Assembly (NCBI GenBank): GCA_021083345.1
Contig: JAJGRE010000002.1
Coordinates: 682,001 to 746,000 of the forward strand
Direction of reading: 5' to 3'
Length of the DNA: 64,000 nucleotides
Origin: Calditrichales bacterium MX18-03
GTDB taxonomy: Bacteria; Bacillota; Clostridia; Lutisporales; Lutisporaceae
Shown here: positions 45,692-55,269 of the stretch, one piece after another
Position numbering within the stretch: position 1 is the stretch's first letter
Layout: each line of letters begins with the position of its first letter
The notes under the pieces: model-generated
The model's database searches: none
Told to the model about the DNA's origin: nothing
The model's input: the letters and a program-made list of their open reading frames with translations, nothing else
Program-made: the position numbers and the translations under genes

Positions 45692-47539
45692 TTACTCCGC
45701 CGCTGCAGTTTTCCGGTATTCGAACCTGTATGTCGGCACAACCTTCTTCAAGCAGTCAATCAACAGCTCCTGGTTTTCAATGCAATTCTCCAGAGCCTTG
45801 ACAAACATCATGATTTCATTGAATGACAAGTCCAAAGGCTTTCCGACGAATATTCCCTGGTATGGCGTCGTCTTGATTTCCTCTTCTGATAAAAGCAGTT
45901 CTTCGAAAAGCTTCTCCCCTGGTCTCAAACCTGTAAACTCAATCCGGATATCGATATCCGGCTCCAAACCGGACAAACGGATCAGGTCCCTGGCCAAATC
46001 TGCAATTTTAATTGGCTTACCCATGTCCAGTATGAAGATCTCTCCCCCGTTCGCCATGGCACCGGCCTGTATGACCAGTTGAGCGGCCTCAGGAATGGTC
46101 ATGAAGAAACGCGTGACGTTGGGATGGGTAACAGTAACGGGTCCCCCTTGCTCTATCTGCTTCCTGAAAAGCGGAATGACACTGCCACTGCTGCCCAGCA
46201 CGTTTCCGAACCTGACGGCAGCAAACCGGGTGCTGCTGCTCCGGTTCATGGACTGGACGATCATCTCGGCCATCCTTTTGCTTGCGCCCATGACACTGGT
46301 CGGATTTACCGCTTTATCGGTGGATATCAGGACAAACCTTTTTACTCCGAATTCACTGGCACACTCCGCTGCATTCAATGTCCCGATGACATTGTTCTTT
46401 ATGGCTTCCGCCGGATTTGCCTCCATGAGCGGCACATGCTTGTGAGCTGCAGCATGAAAAACAACACCGGGGCGGTACTTTGAGAATACGCTGCGGAGCC
46501 GCGCAGTATCCCTGACGGATCCGATCAGCACTTCAAAATCCAGCTTTTTCCCATATTTATGAAGCAGTTCGTTCTGAAGCTCATATGCGCAGTTTTCATA
46601 GATGTCCAGTACTATCAGCTTGCCGGGATTGAACCTGGCGATCTGGCGGCACAGCTCCGAGCCGATGGAACCACCTCCTCCGGTAACCAGTACGGTTTCA
46701 CCTTTGAGATAATCCGAAATCTCCTCCGTATTAAGCCTGACTTCATCTCGTCCCAGCAAATCTTCCAATTTCACGTCCCGTATATGCTTGTAGCTCACTT
46801 CTTCGTCCATCATTTCACAAAATCCCGGAAGCTTTTTCAAGGTGCACCTGGTTTCTTTGCAGATGCTGAGTATTTCTGCCATGTCATTTTGGGAGGCTGA
46901 GGGCAATGCCATGATGATCTCATCGATTCGGTATTTCTCGGCCAGGAGTCCGATCTTCTTTCTGCAGCCTCTCACCGGAATGCCCTGAACGGTGGATCCA
47001 TGCTTCTTCATATCATCATCAATCAGGAGGACCGGTTTTCTCTTAAGCTCCTTTTGGAAAAGCAATTCTTTAATCAGCATGGAGCCTGCATCACCGGCGC
47101 CAATGATCATGACTCGCTTTAAGCCGGGCTTCCTTTGGCCGAGCAGCTTTTTTCCATTACTGACAATCCGATAGCTGACATGCATTCCCCCAATTAAGAT
47201 AAAAAGCTGCAGCCAGGCGATAACATATACAGAGCGAGGCAAATGCAATGTAGAAAATCTACCGAACAAATAAACGGCTTCCTCAGCTGTCAATGTAGCA
47301 AAAAAAATTCTTGTCAGCTCGCTGATGCCGGTATATTTAAGCAATGCCCTATGGAGTCCGAAAAAATAGAAAACGGCAACATGAGCGGCTGATATGATGA
47401 AAAAGGATTTTATGAACGCTTCAAAATAGGCATGTGGTATAAAACCGTCAAAACGTATTAAAAGGCCGAAATAATAGGAAAGTACTGCTATTGTGCTGTC
47501 GGTAACAATTAAAAAGCCTCTCTTGATGCACACCTTCAT
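45692..47539 (-). CDS. Membrane nucleotide-sugar 4,6-dehydratase (PglF/CapD/EpsC-like)
   Basis: 615 residues. Four N-terminal membrane helices (about 8-125), a CoA-binding-like Rossmann domain (IIGAGDAGSMLIKEL near residue 140), then an SDR domain with VLVTGGGGSIGSELCRQIAR near residue 282 and ISTDKAVNPTSVMGASKRMA near residue 415, in which a methionine replaces the usual catalytic tyrosine as in PglF and WbpM. Makes a UDP-4-keto-6-deoxy sugar. The ATG at 47537-47539 is chosen because GGAGG lies 6 nt upstream; the frame extends nine codons further. First gene of the operon. Confidence 0.92.
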   Translation of the reverse strand: MKVCIKRGFLIVTDSTIAVLSYYFGLLIRFDGFIPHAYFEAFIKSFFIISAAHVAVFYFFGLHRALLKYTGISELTRIFFATLTAEEAVYLFGRFSTLHLPRSVYVIAWLQLFILIGGMHVSYRIVSNGKKLLGQRKPGLKRVMIIGAGDAGSMLIKELLFQKELKRKPVLLIDDDMKKHGSTVQGIPVRGCRKKIGLLAEKYRIDEIIMALPSASQNDMAEILSICKETRCTLKKLPGFCEMMDEEVSYKHIRDVKLEDLLGRDEVRLNTEEISDYLKGETVLVTGGGGSIGSELCRQIARFNPGKLIVLDIYENCAYELQNELLHKYGKKLDFEVLIGSVRDTARLRSVFSKYRPGVVFHAAAHKHVPLMEANPAEAIKNNVIGTLNAAECASEFGVKRFVLISTDKAVNPTSVMGASKRMAEMIVQSMNRSSSTRFAAVRFGNVLGSSGSVIPLFRKQIEQGGPVTVTHPNVTRFFMTIPEAAQLVIQAGAMANGGEIFILDMGKPIKIADLARDLIRLSGLEPDIDIRIEFTGLRPGEKLFEELLLSEEEIKTTPYQGIFVGKPLDLSFNEIMMFVKALENCIENQELLIDCLKKVVPTYRFEYRKTAAAE

Positions 47540-47586
47540 GGATAACCTCCGGATCATGGCATTCATTTCTGCCCAGTTGATAAGAT

Positions 47587-47615
47587 ATATAACGATTAAT
47601 ATGCAAATGGGTCAA
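47587..47615 (-). promoter_or_regulatory. Promoter of the polysaccharide operon
   Basis: On the minus strand TTGACC (47610-47615), a 17-bp spacer and TTATAT (47587-47592), about 50 bp before the first gene and after the asnB terminator. No other clear promoter is seen until the end of the locus. Confidence 0.7.
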
Positions 47616-47649
47616 GCTATATGCCTTGCTCAAAAAAATAAACCCGAAA

Positions 47650-47679
47650 GAATACCCGAAAGCAAGCTCTCGGGTATTC
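47650..47679 (-). terminator. Terminator after asnB
   Basis: GAATACCCGA (47650-47659) pairs exactly with 47670-47679 around a 10-nt loop; the minus strand continues TTCTTTCGGGTTTATTTTTTT. Confidence 0.7.
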
Positions 47680-47724
47680 CTTTTGGGTCTGGGATTCTTC
47701 ATGTATTCAGAATGATATGCTGAT

Positions 47725-49566
47725 CTATTCGATTCTCACCCCATATTCCCTCATCCAAGTATCAACTTGGATCAGATACGCCAGCAGCTGCGGTCCCCGC
47801 ATCAGCTGCCCATACCAGGGCTTTCCAAAGGAAAGACCGCCTGATTCCACGATTTCGCTGACCGTCTTATAGTCTACCAGTTGATGAATGGGAGAGCTTG
47901 AATCACGAAGGATTCCCCACATCCAATCCTGTACTGCTTTCAGATATGCCGGGTTATGGGTCTTAGGGTAAGGGCTCTTCTTGCGCTCCAGTATCTCTTC
48001 AGGCAGAATTCCCTTCAGGGCATTGCGGAGTAGCCCCTTTTCACGCCCACCGTACAGCTTCATTTCTGCCGGAATGTTAAATGCATATTCCACTATTCGA
48101 TAGTCGGCAAAAGGCACTCGCACCTCCAGACTGTTGGACATGCTCATGCGGTCCTTACGGTTCAGCAGTGTGATCATGAACCATTTCAGGTTCAGATAGA
48201 GTATTTCCCGCATCCGGCGCTCTGACAGGGATTCGCCTTCCAGCCCCGGCATTTCCTTCAGGGTGGCATCATACCGGCTATGCACATATTCTTCCAGAGG
48301 CAGGCTCTGAAAATCTCCCAGTAAAAGGCTCTTCCTTTCCTTTACGGCCTCAGACCATGGGAAAGTGGTTGCTCCTATCAGCTCCGGGCGGGTATACCAG
48401 GGATACCCCCCAAAGATCTCGTCTGCACACTCCCCTGATATGGCAACCGTTGCATCCTTCCTGACCTCCCGACAGAACAGATACAGCGAGGAATCAATAT
48501 CCGCCATTCCCGGCAGGTCGCTTGCCTTGACGGCATCCTGCAGCGCCTGCACCAGCTGCGGCGTATTTATGATGATATTCTTGTGGCTGCTGCCGATGTG
48601 ATCCGCCATCTTCTGTGCCCAAACCCCGTCAGAATTGGGCTGATAGTCATCCGCCTTGAAATACAGCTCATTATCCTGATAATCAATGGAATAGGTATTG
48701 AGTGAACCTTTTCCCTTGCGTTTGTAATAATCGGCAGTCACAGCCGATATGGCACTGGAGTCCAGTCCCCCTGAAAGAAATGTGCATACCGGCACATCCG
48801 ATACCAGCTGCCGCTCTATGGCATCCACCAAAAGCTGCTTGACCTTTTCCGTCGTCGTCTCCAGGCTGTCGTTATGCGGCATGCTGCGAAGCTGCCAATA
48901 CCGCTCCAGCTTGGCGGCGCCTCCCTGATAGGTCAGACAGCAGCCTGGCGGCACTTCATTGATTCCCTTGAACACCCCGCACCCGGGTGACCTTGCGGGT
49001 CCTAAGCCGAACAGCTCCATAATCCCGGTCCCATCAATGACCGGCTCCACCTCCGGATTGGCCAGCAGCGCCTTAAGCTCCGACCCGAATATGAAGGAAC
49101 CGTTGACCTGGGTATAAAAAAGCGGTTTGACGCCCAGGGGATCCCTGGCGATAAACAGGCTCTTCTTGTTTTTGTCCCAAATCCCGAAGGCAAAGATGCC
49201 GTTGAACCGCTTCAGGCATTCTGCACCCCACTCGATATAGGAGACCAGCAGCACCTCGGTATCTGAATAGGATTTGAAATGATATCCCTTGGCCCTCAGG
49301 GCAGAACGGATCTCACCGGTATTATAAAGCTCTCCGTTATAGATGAGCGTATAGCTGTTCCCCCCGACCCACCGGGTCATGGGTTGCCTGCCCCCTTCCG
49401 GATCTACGACCACCAGCCGCCGATGCCCCAACAGCGCATTTCTCGACATATATATCCCGGTATCGTCCGGACCTCTTTTGCTCAAAGTCAATGTCATTTT
49501 TTGAATGGTATCCCGTTCCGTTGCAAGGTCTCTTTCGGTATTGACCCAGCCGATTATTCCGCACAT
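47725..49566 (-). CDS. asnB: Asparagine synthetase (glutamine-hydrolysing)
   Basis: 613 residues, normal length. N-terminal glutaminase with the Cys2 nucleophile (MCGIIGWVN), RGPDDTG and YNGELYN; C-terminal synthetase with the ATP loop TFLSGGLDSSAISA near residue 254 and SGECADEIFGGYPWYTRPEL. The ATG at 49564-49566 has AAGGAGG 7 nt upstream, and starting here exposes the required Cys2. It lies just upstream of the polysaccharide operon but has its own terminator; a role in amidating a sugar acid is possible but not shown. Confidence 0.94.
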   Translation of the reverse strand: MCGIIGWVNTERDLATERDTIQKMTLTLSKRGPDDTGIYMSRNALLGHRRLVVVDPEGGRQPMTRWVGGNSYTLIYNGELYNTGEIRSALRAKGYHFKSYSDTEVLLVSYIEWGAECLKRFNGIFAFGIWDKNKKSLFIARDPLGVKPLFYTQVNGSFIFGSELKALLANPEVEPVIDGTGIMELFGLGPARSPGCGVFKGINEVPPGCCLTYQGGAAKLERYWQLRSMPHNDSLETTTEKVKQLLVDAIERQLVSDVPVCTFLSGGLDSSAISAVTADYYKRKGKGSLNTYSIDYQDNELYFKADDYQPNSDGVWAQKMADHIGSSHKNIIINTPQLVQALQDAVKASDLPGMADIDSSLYLFCREVRKDATVAISGECADEIFGGYPWYTRPELIGATTFPWSEAVKERKSLLLGDFQSLPLEEYVHSRYDATLKEMPGLEGESLSERRMREILYLNLKWFMITLLNRKDRMSMSNSLEVRVPFADYRIVEYAFNIPAEMKLYGGREKGLLRNALKGILPEEILERKKSPYPKTHNPAYLKAVQDWMWGILRDSSSPIHQLVDYKTVSEIVESGGLSFGKPWYGQLMRGPQLLAYLIQVDTWMREYGVRIE

Positions 49567-49618
49567 AAGACTGCCTCCTTGATGAACATTATTATCATTC
49601 AGATAGTACAGCTTATGC

Positions 49619-49649
49619 AAAAGGCTTATGCATGTTGCATAAGCCTTTT
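49619..49649 (-). terminator. Terminator after the chemoreceptor gene
   Basis: A perfect 14-bp stem (AAAAGGCTTATGCA, 49619-49632, with 49636-49649) and a 3-nt loop. Confidence 0.85.
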
Positions 49650-49676
49650 GTTATCTTTCCATTAATCTCACCCTAT

Positions 49677-51818
49677 TTAGATGACGAACCTGCTGATCAG
49701 TTCGTCGGTATGTTTCATATTCTCCATCAGCCTGCCCAACTCCGACTGTACATCTTCCAGAGAACGCGTCTGGCTGGCCGCTCCTGTCATGAGGATTTCG
49801 GATTCATTAAAGGAGCTTCCTGATATCTCATTCACCTTGCCGACAGTGATCATAATGGCATCCGTTTCAGCGGCTTGAAGTTCCGATTTGACCGCGATTT
49901 GAGCTATCATACGGCTCATTTCGTCGATAACCTTGACTATTTCCTTAAAGGAAGCTTCGGTACTGTTCACAATGTCGTGCATTGCTGCCACATGCTGTAC
50001 GCTTTCGCTCACTGCACCGGAGGTACTCTCCATTTCGCTGAACAGGCTTCCTATTATTGCTTTGATACTGCCGACCGACTTATTGGATTCATCGGATAGC
50101 TTTTTTATCTCCTCTGCCACAACAGCAAAGCCTCTGCCCACGTCCCCAGCCCTTGCCGCTTCGATGGATGCGTTTAAAGCCAGCAGCTTTGTCCTTCCCG
50201 CAATATCCGTAATGACTTCCGTCATTTTGCCGATATGATGAAGGTTTGCTTTGAAACTGCCAATCCTTTCGGATGTCATATGGATGATTTCCCTTGTCTT
50301 CAGCATCTGTGCTGTCAGTTCCTGGAGAGCCTCCTCTTCCGTTCTGACTACATCTTTTGTTTTAGTCGTATAGCTTGCCATTTCACCTGTTTGTTTCAGG
50401 ATTACTTTGGCACTATCCGCAACCTGCCTGATTTTGCTGTCTGCTTCCTCAAGATCCGCTACCTGCTGTCCTGCACCGCTCTTCAAGTCTTCGGACGCCT
50501 TCTCGACTTCCTGGGAAATAGCCGCTACCTCCCCTACCTGCCTGTCCAGATCCTGAGACAACCGGACGGTATCGTTGACAGTGTAATGAATCTGGTTCAC
50601 CAGAGCTCTCAGGGAGTCCGCCATGGTGTTGAATGCCGCCGCCAGCTGCCCCACCTCGTCCTTTCCGTTCAGTTGGGATTTATATGCCAGGTTTCCGTCC
50701 GCTATGATCTGCGTGTCCTTTATCAGCTTATAGATGGGCTTTACAATGCTCTTTGAAGTAATGTATCCGATGAGGACAGCAATTGCGACACCAATCATGC
50801 TGATGACGGCCAAGTTGAGCTGTGTATACAGCTTTGCCTGCTTCAGCTGTTCTGTAGCAATGGCGATGGACAGAATGCCTGCTGTCTGGAATTTCCTATC
50901 CCGCAGCGGCAAATATGCTACTGTATATTCTTTATCCAGAATCGTTTTCTTTTCAAAAAGAGCCGTATCGCTGCCGATGACTTTGGCCTTCATCCCTTCA
51001 TCCATGATCAGGGAAGGGTCCGGTTTTTCTCCGACTGCAGCATGTTCACCTTTCAGCGTTGTCATGATCTGGTCTTTTATGTACAAGGTTGCTTCTACAT
51101 TATATAACTGCTTGATATCCTTTACAAAACGCTGATCAATATTGTATTGGGTTACCAAAACCCCAACTGTGTGAACCCCGGTAGCGGCAACATCGGATTT
51201 GACTGGAGATACGCCCTGTACCAGGATGCCTTTTGCCGACGGTTGAACGATAACGGTCTTGAAATCTGCAAAACCGCTCTTGATGGCAATATCGTTTGAA
51301 AGGTCCTCCCCGCTCCGTGTGGGCTGGTCTGTCCTGGACAACAGCTTCTTATCCTTGTCCGCCATCATGGCAAAGTCCAGACCGATCTCGGTAGATAGCT
51401 GCACCAGGAATTGAGACGCCTTGATATTGTTGCTTTCCGCTGCATACTGCCGCAGCTCCGTTACGTTGGAAAGGATGGACGCATTGTTCAGCGCTTTTTT
51501 CTGATAATCAATGAACCGGTTTGAAGCGTAGTCCATGACATTGGATACCTTTGTCTGGAATTCTTTCTCTAAGCTCTGTGCCACGATTTTACCCGACACA
51601 AAGGTAGAAAGTGTCATCGGTATGAGCACAGACACGATGACGATGCTGATGATCTTATTCTTGATGGATACATTCTTTAGAAGCTCCAATAGAAAATCTA
51701 CAGGATACTTCAATTTGGATGTGAATTTGCCATTGAATTTCGGTCTCAAATCTATCAAAAAACCAGGCTTTGCACCCCAATTTAATTTGAAATTCGTTCT
51801 TAATCTGTTCATGCCCAT
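49677..51818 (-). CDS. Methyl-accepting chemotaxis protein
   Basis: 713 residues. First membrane helix near residues 55-75 ([20 protein letters not shown]), an extracytoplasmic Cache-like sensor domain (about 80-325), second helix near 335-355, a HAMP domain ([14 protein letters not shown]) and the signalling hairpin whose tip reads [20 protein letters not shown] near residue 575. Senses an unknown small ligand and signals to CheA. ATGs at 51818 and 51812 are possible; GGAAGG favours the first. There is an unusual 50-residue basic N-terminal stretch before the first helix. Monocistronic. Confidence 0.93.
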   Translation of the reverse strand: MGMNRLRTNFKLNWGAKPGFLIDLRPKFNGKFTSKLKYPVDFLLELLKNVSIKNKIISIVIVSVLIPMTLSTFVSGKIVAQSLEKEFQTKVSNVMDYASNRFIDYQKKALNNASILSNVTELRQYAAESNNIKASQFLVQLSTEIGLDFAMMADKDKKLLSRTDQPTRSGEDLSNDIAIKSGFADFKTVIVQPSAKGILVQGVSPVKSDVAATGVHTVGVLVTQYNIDQRFVKDIKQLYNVEATLYIKDQIMTTLKGEHAAVGEKPDPSLIMDEGMKAKVIGSDTALFEKKTILDKEYTVAYLPLRDRKFQTAGILSIAIATEQLKQAKLYTQLNLAVISMIGVAIAVLIGYITSKSIVKPIYKLIKDTQIIADGNLAYKSQLNGKDEVGQLAAAFNTMADSLRALVNQIHYTVNDTVRLSQDLDRQVGEVAAISQEVEKASEDLKSGAGQQVADLEEADSKIRQVADSAKVILKQTGEMASYTTKTKDVVRTEEEALQELTAQMLKTREIIHMTSERIGSFKANLHHIGKMTEVITDIAGRTKLLALNASIEAARAGDVGRGFAVVAEEIKKLSDESNKSVGSIKAIIGSLFSEMESTSGAVSESVQHVAAMHDIVNSTEASFKEIVKVIDEMSRMIAQIAVKSELQAAETDAIMITVGKVNEISGSSFNESEILMTGAASQTRSLEDVQSELGRLMENMKHTDELISRFVI

Positions 51819-52017
51819 TATCCTTGCCTTCCTTTGTTTTTACTTACAATATTAGTATAAGTGGCTTCTGTTAAGCTCGGATGCGTGGCATATTAATTTA
51901 CATAAATCTTTTTGTTATATTAATGTAAATTTTAACGAAGCGCCCTTGGAAACATCAATACATATTACAAGCATTGTCATAATAAGAATAGTATATAGCT
52001 TCAAAAGGAGGTGAAAA

Positions 52018-52410
52018 ATGTATAACTGCCCCTTCTGTCCTTACTTGTACCAAAGTGATATGATGCGGCAATCTGCTTACAGGATAACGATAAATCTGAA
52101 TGAAAGACGCCTATATCTTATAAAAGACGGGAAGATCTTCAAGTCATATCCGGTCGCTATTGGTAAACCTTCCAGTCCTACACCCAAAGGCAGCTTCAAA
52201 ATTGTCAACGTAGCCGTCAATCCCGGTGGCCCCTTCGGTGTCCGCTGGCTAGGCCTGGATGCGCCCTACGGCGACTACGGCATTCATGGCACCAACAGCC
52301 CTTCCTCCATCGGCAAAGCCATCTCCAATGGGTGCATACGAATGCATAATAAAGACATACTTGATCTGGTCAAGTATGTCTGGGTGCGTACGCTGGTGAA
52401 GATTGTATGA
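52018..52410 (+). CDS. L,D-transpeptidase (YkuD domain) without signal peptide
   Basis: 130 residues, essentially a bare YkuD domain: INLNERRLYLIKDGKIFKSY, VAIGKPSSPTPKGSFKIVNV and the active-site run HGTNSPSSIGKAISNGCIRM with catalytic Cys near residue 111. These enzymes make 3-3 cross-links in peptidoglycan. Nothing resembles a signal peptide or membrane helix; the N-terminus is MYNCPFCPYLYQ instead. A role in the spore or delivery by another route is possible. AAGGAGGTG lies just before the ATG. Confidence 0.88.
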   Translation: MYNCPFCPYLYQSDMMRQSAYRITINLNERRLYLIKDGKIFKSYPVAIGKPSSPTPKGSFKIVNVAVNPGGPFGVRWLGLDAPYGDYGIHGTNSPSSIGKAISNGCIRMHNKDILDLVKYVWVRTLVKIV

Positions 52411-52429
52411 AGCTGTAACAAGCGCTAAA

Positions 52430-52460
52430 AAAGCCCGGTCAGTATCACACTGCCGGGCTT
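52430..52460. terminator. Bidirectional terminator between the L,D-transpeptidase gene and glnS
   Basis: AGCCCGGTCAG (52432-52442) pairs with CTGCCGGGCT (52450-52459) with one bulged base; A-rich on the left flank gives T on the minus strand. Confidence 0.8.
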
Positions 52461-52472
52461 CCTATCTATTTC

Positions 52473-54203
52473 CTATTCCTTTGCTGCTTTTGACCAGGAA
52501 TCCTTCAAGCCGACGATGCGGTTGAACACCGGCTTCTCCCTGCTGAAGTCCTTATTGTCCGCGCAGAAATAGCCCATTCTCAGGAACTGATAGCCTGTTC
52601 CCGCTGCCGCTTCTGCCAGCGCAGGCTCCACTTTGCAGTGGGTCAGCACTTCAAGGGAGTCGGGATTCATATCATCCTTATACTCTCTGCCATCTTCTCC
52701 CGGATTAGGTACTGCAAAAAGCTGGTCATACAAACGAATCTCGGCATCCAATGCATGGGCTGCGGATACCCAGTGGATGGTGCCTTTGACCTTGCGTCCA
52801 TCAGGAGAGTTTCCGCCTCTGGATGCAGGATCATAGGTGCAGTGCACCTCCGTTATCTCGCCTGTTGCAAGGTCCTTCACAACATTCTCGCACTTTACGA
52901 AGTAAGCGCTCTTCAGTCTGACCTCGCCGCCAGGAAAGAGTCTGAAATACTTCTTCGGCGGGTTCTCCATAAAGTCATCCTGCTCAATATAGAGCTCTTT
53001 GGAGAAAGCTACCTTCCGGGTACCGCTGTCCGGATCCTCCGGATTATTCTCCACATCAAAATATTCAACCTGTCCCTCCGGATAATTGTCGATGACAACC
53101 TTCAAGGGCCGCAGCACCGCCATGACGCGCTCCGCTTTCTTATTCAGGTCTTCTCTGATGCAATGCTCAAGCAGTGCGTAGTCTACCGTACTGTTGGTCT
53201 TTGCCACACCGATCTTTTCACAGAAGCTGCGGATGGACTCCGGCGTATAGCCTCTTCTTCTCAAGCCGCACAGCGTTGGCATTCTCGGATCATCCCAGCC
53301 GCTGACGATTCCGGTCTCCACAAGCTCTCTCAGATACCGCTTGCTCATAACGGTGTAAGTCAGGTTCAATCTGGCAAACTCGATCTGCCTTGGCGTATGC
53401 TCTGTCTCGCTTTCATTGACAACCCAGTTGTACAACGGACGGTGGTCCTCATATTCCAATGAGCACAAAGAATGGGAAATGCCCTCAAGTGCATCTGAAA
53501 GCGGGTGCTGGAAGTCGTACATCGGATAGATGCACCACTGGTCCCCTGTCCGATGATGGTGGGACTTCAATATTCTATACAATACAGGATCTCTCATGTT
53601 CAGGTTCGGGGATGCCATATCGATCTTGGCACGAAGTGTCCTGGCACCTTCAGGGAACTCCCCTGCCCGCATCCTTCTAAAAAGGTCCAGATTCTCTTCT
53701 GCGCCTCTTTCTCTGAAGGGGCTGTTCTTCCCCGGCTCGGTGGGCGTGCCTCTGTATTCCCGCACCTCCTGCTGGTTCAAATCGCAGACATAGGCTTTAC
53801 CCTTTTTAATCAGGAATTCTGCGTACTCATAGATCTTCTCAAAATAGTCCGATGCATAGAAAAGACGGTCCTCCCAATCAAAACCCAGCCACTTGATGTC
53901 CTCCATGATGGAGTCCACGTACTCCACATCTTCCTTGATGGGGTTGGTATCGTCAAACCTCAGGTTGCATACGCCGTTGTATTTGGCCGCTGTGCTGAAG
54001 TCGATATAAATGGCTTTTGCATGCCCTATATGCAAATAGCCGTTGGGTTCAGGCGGGAATCGCGTCAGCACCTTGTCATAGACCTTGTCCTCCAGATCCT
54101 TGTCAATAAAATCATGGATGAAGTTGGAATACGGCTTCACGTCCTCTTGAGCCTGCTCCGCGCCTCTTAATCTATTCTCATCAACATGCGTGTTTTCGCT
54201 CAT
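52473..54203 (-). CDS. glnS: Glutaminyl-tRNA synthetase
   Basis: 576 residues. Class I synthetase: [20 protein letters not shown] near residue 48 with the HIGH motif, [20 protein letters not shown], and the KMSKS-like [10 protein letters not shown] near residue 287, followed by the C-terminal anticodon-binding beta-barrels (residues about 340-560). Glutamate-specific features are absent and the length fits GlnRS. It charges tRNA-Gln directly, an alternative to the GatCAB route used by many Clostridia. The start at 54203 has GAGGAGG upstream. No T-box is seen in its leader. Confidence 0.94.
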   Translation of the reverse strand: MSENTHVDENRLRGAEQAQEDVKPYSNFIHDFIDKDLEDKVYDKVLTRFPPEPNGYLHIGHAKAIYIDFSTAAKYNGVCNLRFDDTNPIKEDVEYVDSIMEDIKWLGFDWEDRLFYASDYFEKIYEYAEFLIKKGKAYVCDLNQQEVREYRGTPTEPGKNSPFRERGAEENLDLFRRMRAGEFPEGARTLRAKIDMASPNLNMRDPVLYRILKSHHHRTGDQWCIYPMYDFQHPLSDALEGISHSLCSLEYEDHRPLYNWVVNESETEHTPRQIEFARLNLTYTVMSKRYLRELVETGIVSGWDDPRMPTLCGLRRRGYTPESIRSFCEKIGVAKTNSTVDYALLEHCIREDLNKKAERVMAVLRPLKVVIDNYPEGQVEYFDVENNPEDPDSGTRKVAFSKELYIEQDDFMENPPKKYFRLFPGGEVRLKSAYFVKCENVVKDLATGEITEVHCTYDPASRGGNSPDGRKVKGTIHWVSAAHALDAEIRLYDQLFAVPNPGEDGREYKDDMNPDSLEVLTHCKVEPALAEAAAGTGYQFLRMGYFCADNKDFSREKPVFNRIVGLKDSWSKAAKE

Positions 54204-54321
54204 GAATCCATTACCTCCTCTTCATTTGTCTAGCACTCTGTTATCAATCTTCTCAATATTATACACCATGCCTATTATTTTTACCAGTAATCTTATTAAT
54301 ATTAAGACCCGGGTGAAATGA

Positions 54322-54376
54322 GGGACGGTTCTTGACTTGAACGAGAAGCTTTCTCGTTCAAGTCAAGAACCATCCC
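54322..54376. repeat. Long hairpin of the GGGACGGTTCTT repeat family
   Basis: Arms 54322-54347 and 54351-54376 pair over 26 bp with a single mismatch and a 3-nt loop. The outer part, GGGACGGTTCTTGACTTGAA, matches the half copy at 4771. It ends 5 bp before the proC stop, so it could also stop transcription although no T run follows. Confidence 0.8.
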
Positions 54377-54381
54377 CGGAT

Positions 54382-55266
54382 TTACCTTACAGCAAAAATC
54401 CTCTGTTTCCTGGCGAGACCGCCAATATCATTTCTGATGCTTGCTGATGGTCCGTTCAGTCCTTTCTCCAGCTTGGCGGCCTTGTCGGTGCAGCACTCGA
54501 TGGACTCGATGACATGCCCTCTGAAGCCCTTCTTTTCCAGCGCATATATGGCTTCGATCGCTGTCCCCCCTGCAGAGCAGACACTGTCCTTCAGTTGTCC
54601 CGGATGTTTTCCGGTTTCCAGAACCATTTTGGCTGCTCCAAGGACGGCCTGGGATACCAGTCTGTAGGATTGCTCCCTCGGCAACCCCTTCAGCACCGCC
54701 CCATCTGTCAACGCCTCAATGAACATATAGACCAAGGCCGGTGAAGAAGCTGCGACAGCAGTCACGACATCCATCAGCTCCTCATCAATGATTTCCACTT
54801 GTCCGAAGCTGCTGAAAACCGCCATGACCGCTTCCATTTCCTCCCCGGTAACAAGGTCGTTGCAGCACAGCGCTGTCATCGCTTCCCCGACGATTGCAGG
54901 CGTATTCGGCATGGAGCGTACGATCTTGACCTTCTTCTGAAAGAACTTCTCTACGGTCTCAATTTTAATCCCGGCAGCAATGGTTACGATGATGGCGTTC
55001 TTTTTTACCGAGTCCTTGATATCCTCCACGACTGCCTTATATTTATTGGGTTTGACAGCCAGGACCAGTATATCTGCATAGCGGGCAACCTCTTTGTTAT
55101 CCTGCGCCGTCCTGATGTTGAAGTCTTTTTTCGCTGCATCCAGCTTGCTCTTGGACCGATTGCTGGCCATAACCCCATCCGCAGTTGTCATACCGGAGCT
55201 TATAAGGCCGGTTATCATTGCTCTTGCCATATTTCCACAGCCGATAAAGCCGATATTCTTTTTCAT
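54382..55266 (-). CDS. proC: Pyrroline-5-carboxylate reductase
   Basis: 294 residues. NAD(P)H-dependent last step of proline synthesis. Rossmann motif IGFIGCGNMARAMI at residues 5-18, VRSMPNTPAIVGEAMTAL near residue 115 and the C-terminal helical dimer segment QLKDSVCSAGGTAIEAIYAL. The ATG at 55264-55266 follows rocD by 3 bp, so the two are co-translated. The chemistry fits: RocD makes glutamate semialdehyde/P5C from ornithine and ProC reduces it. Confidence 0.95.
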   Translation of the reverse strand: MKKNIGFIGCGNMARAMITGLISSGMTTADGVMASNRSKSKLDAAKKDFNIRTAQDNKEVARYADILVLAVKPNKYKAVVEDIKDSVKKNAIIVTIAAGIKIETVEKFFQKKVKIVRSMPNTPAIVGEAMTALCCNDLVTGEEMEAVMAVFSSFGQVEIIDEELMDVVTAVAASSPALVYMFIEALTDGAVLKGLPREQSYRLVSQAVLGAAKMVLETGKHPGQLKDSVCSAGGTAIEAIYALEKKGFRGHVIESIECCTDKAAKLEKGLNGPSASIRNDIGGLARKQRIFAVR

Positions 55267-55269
55267 GAT

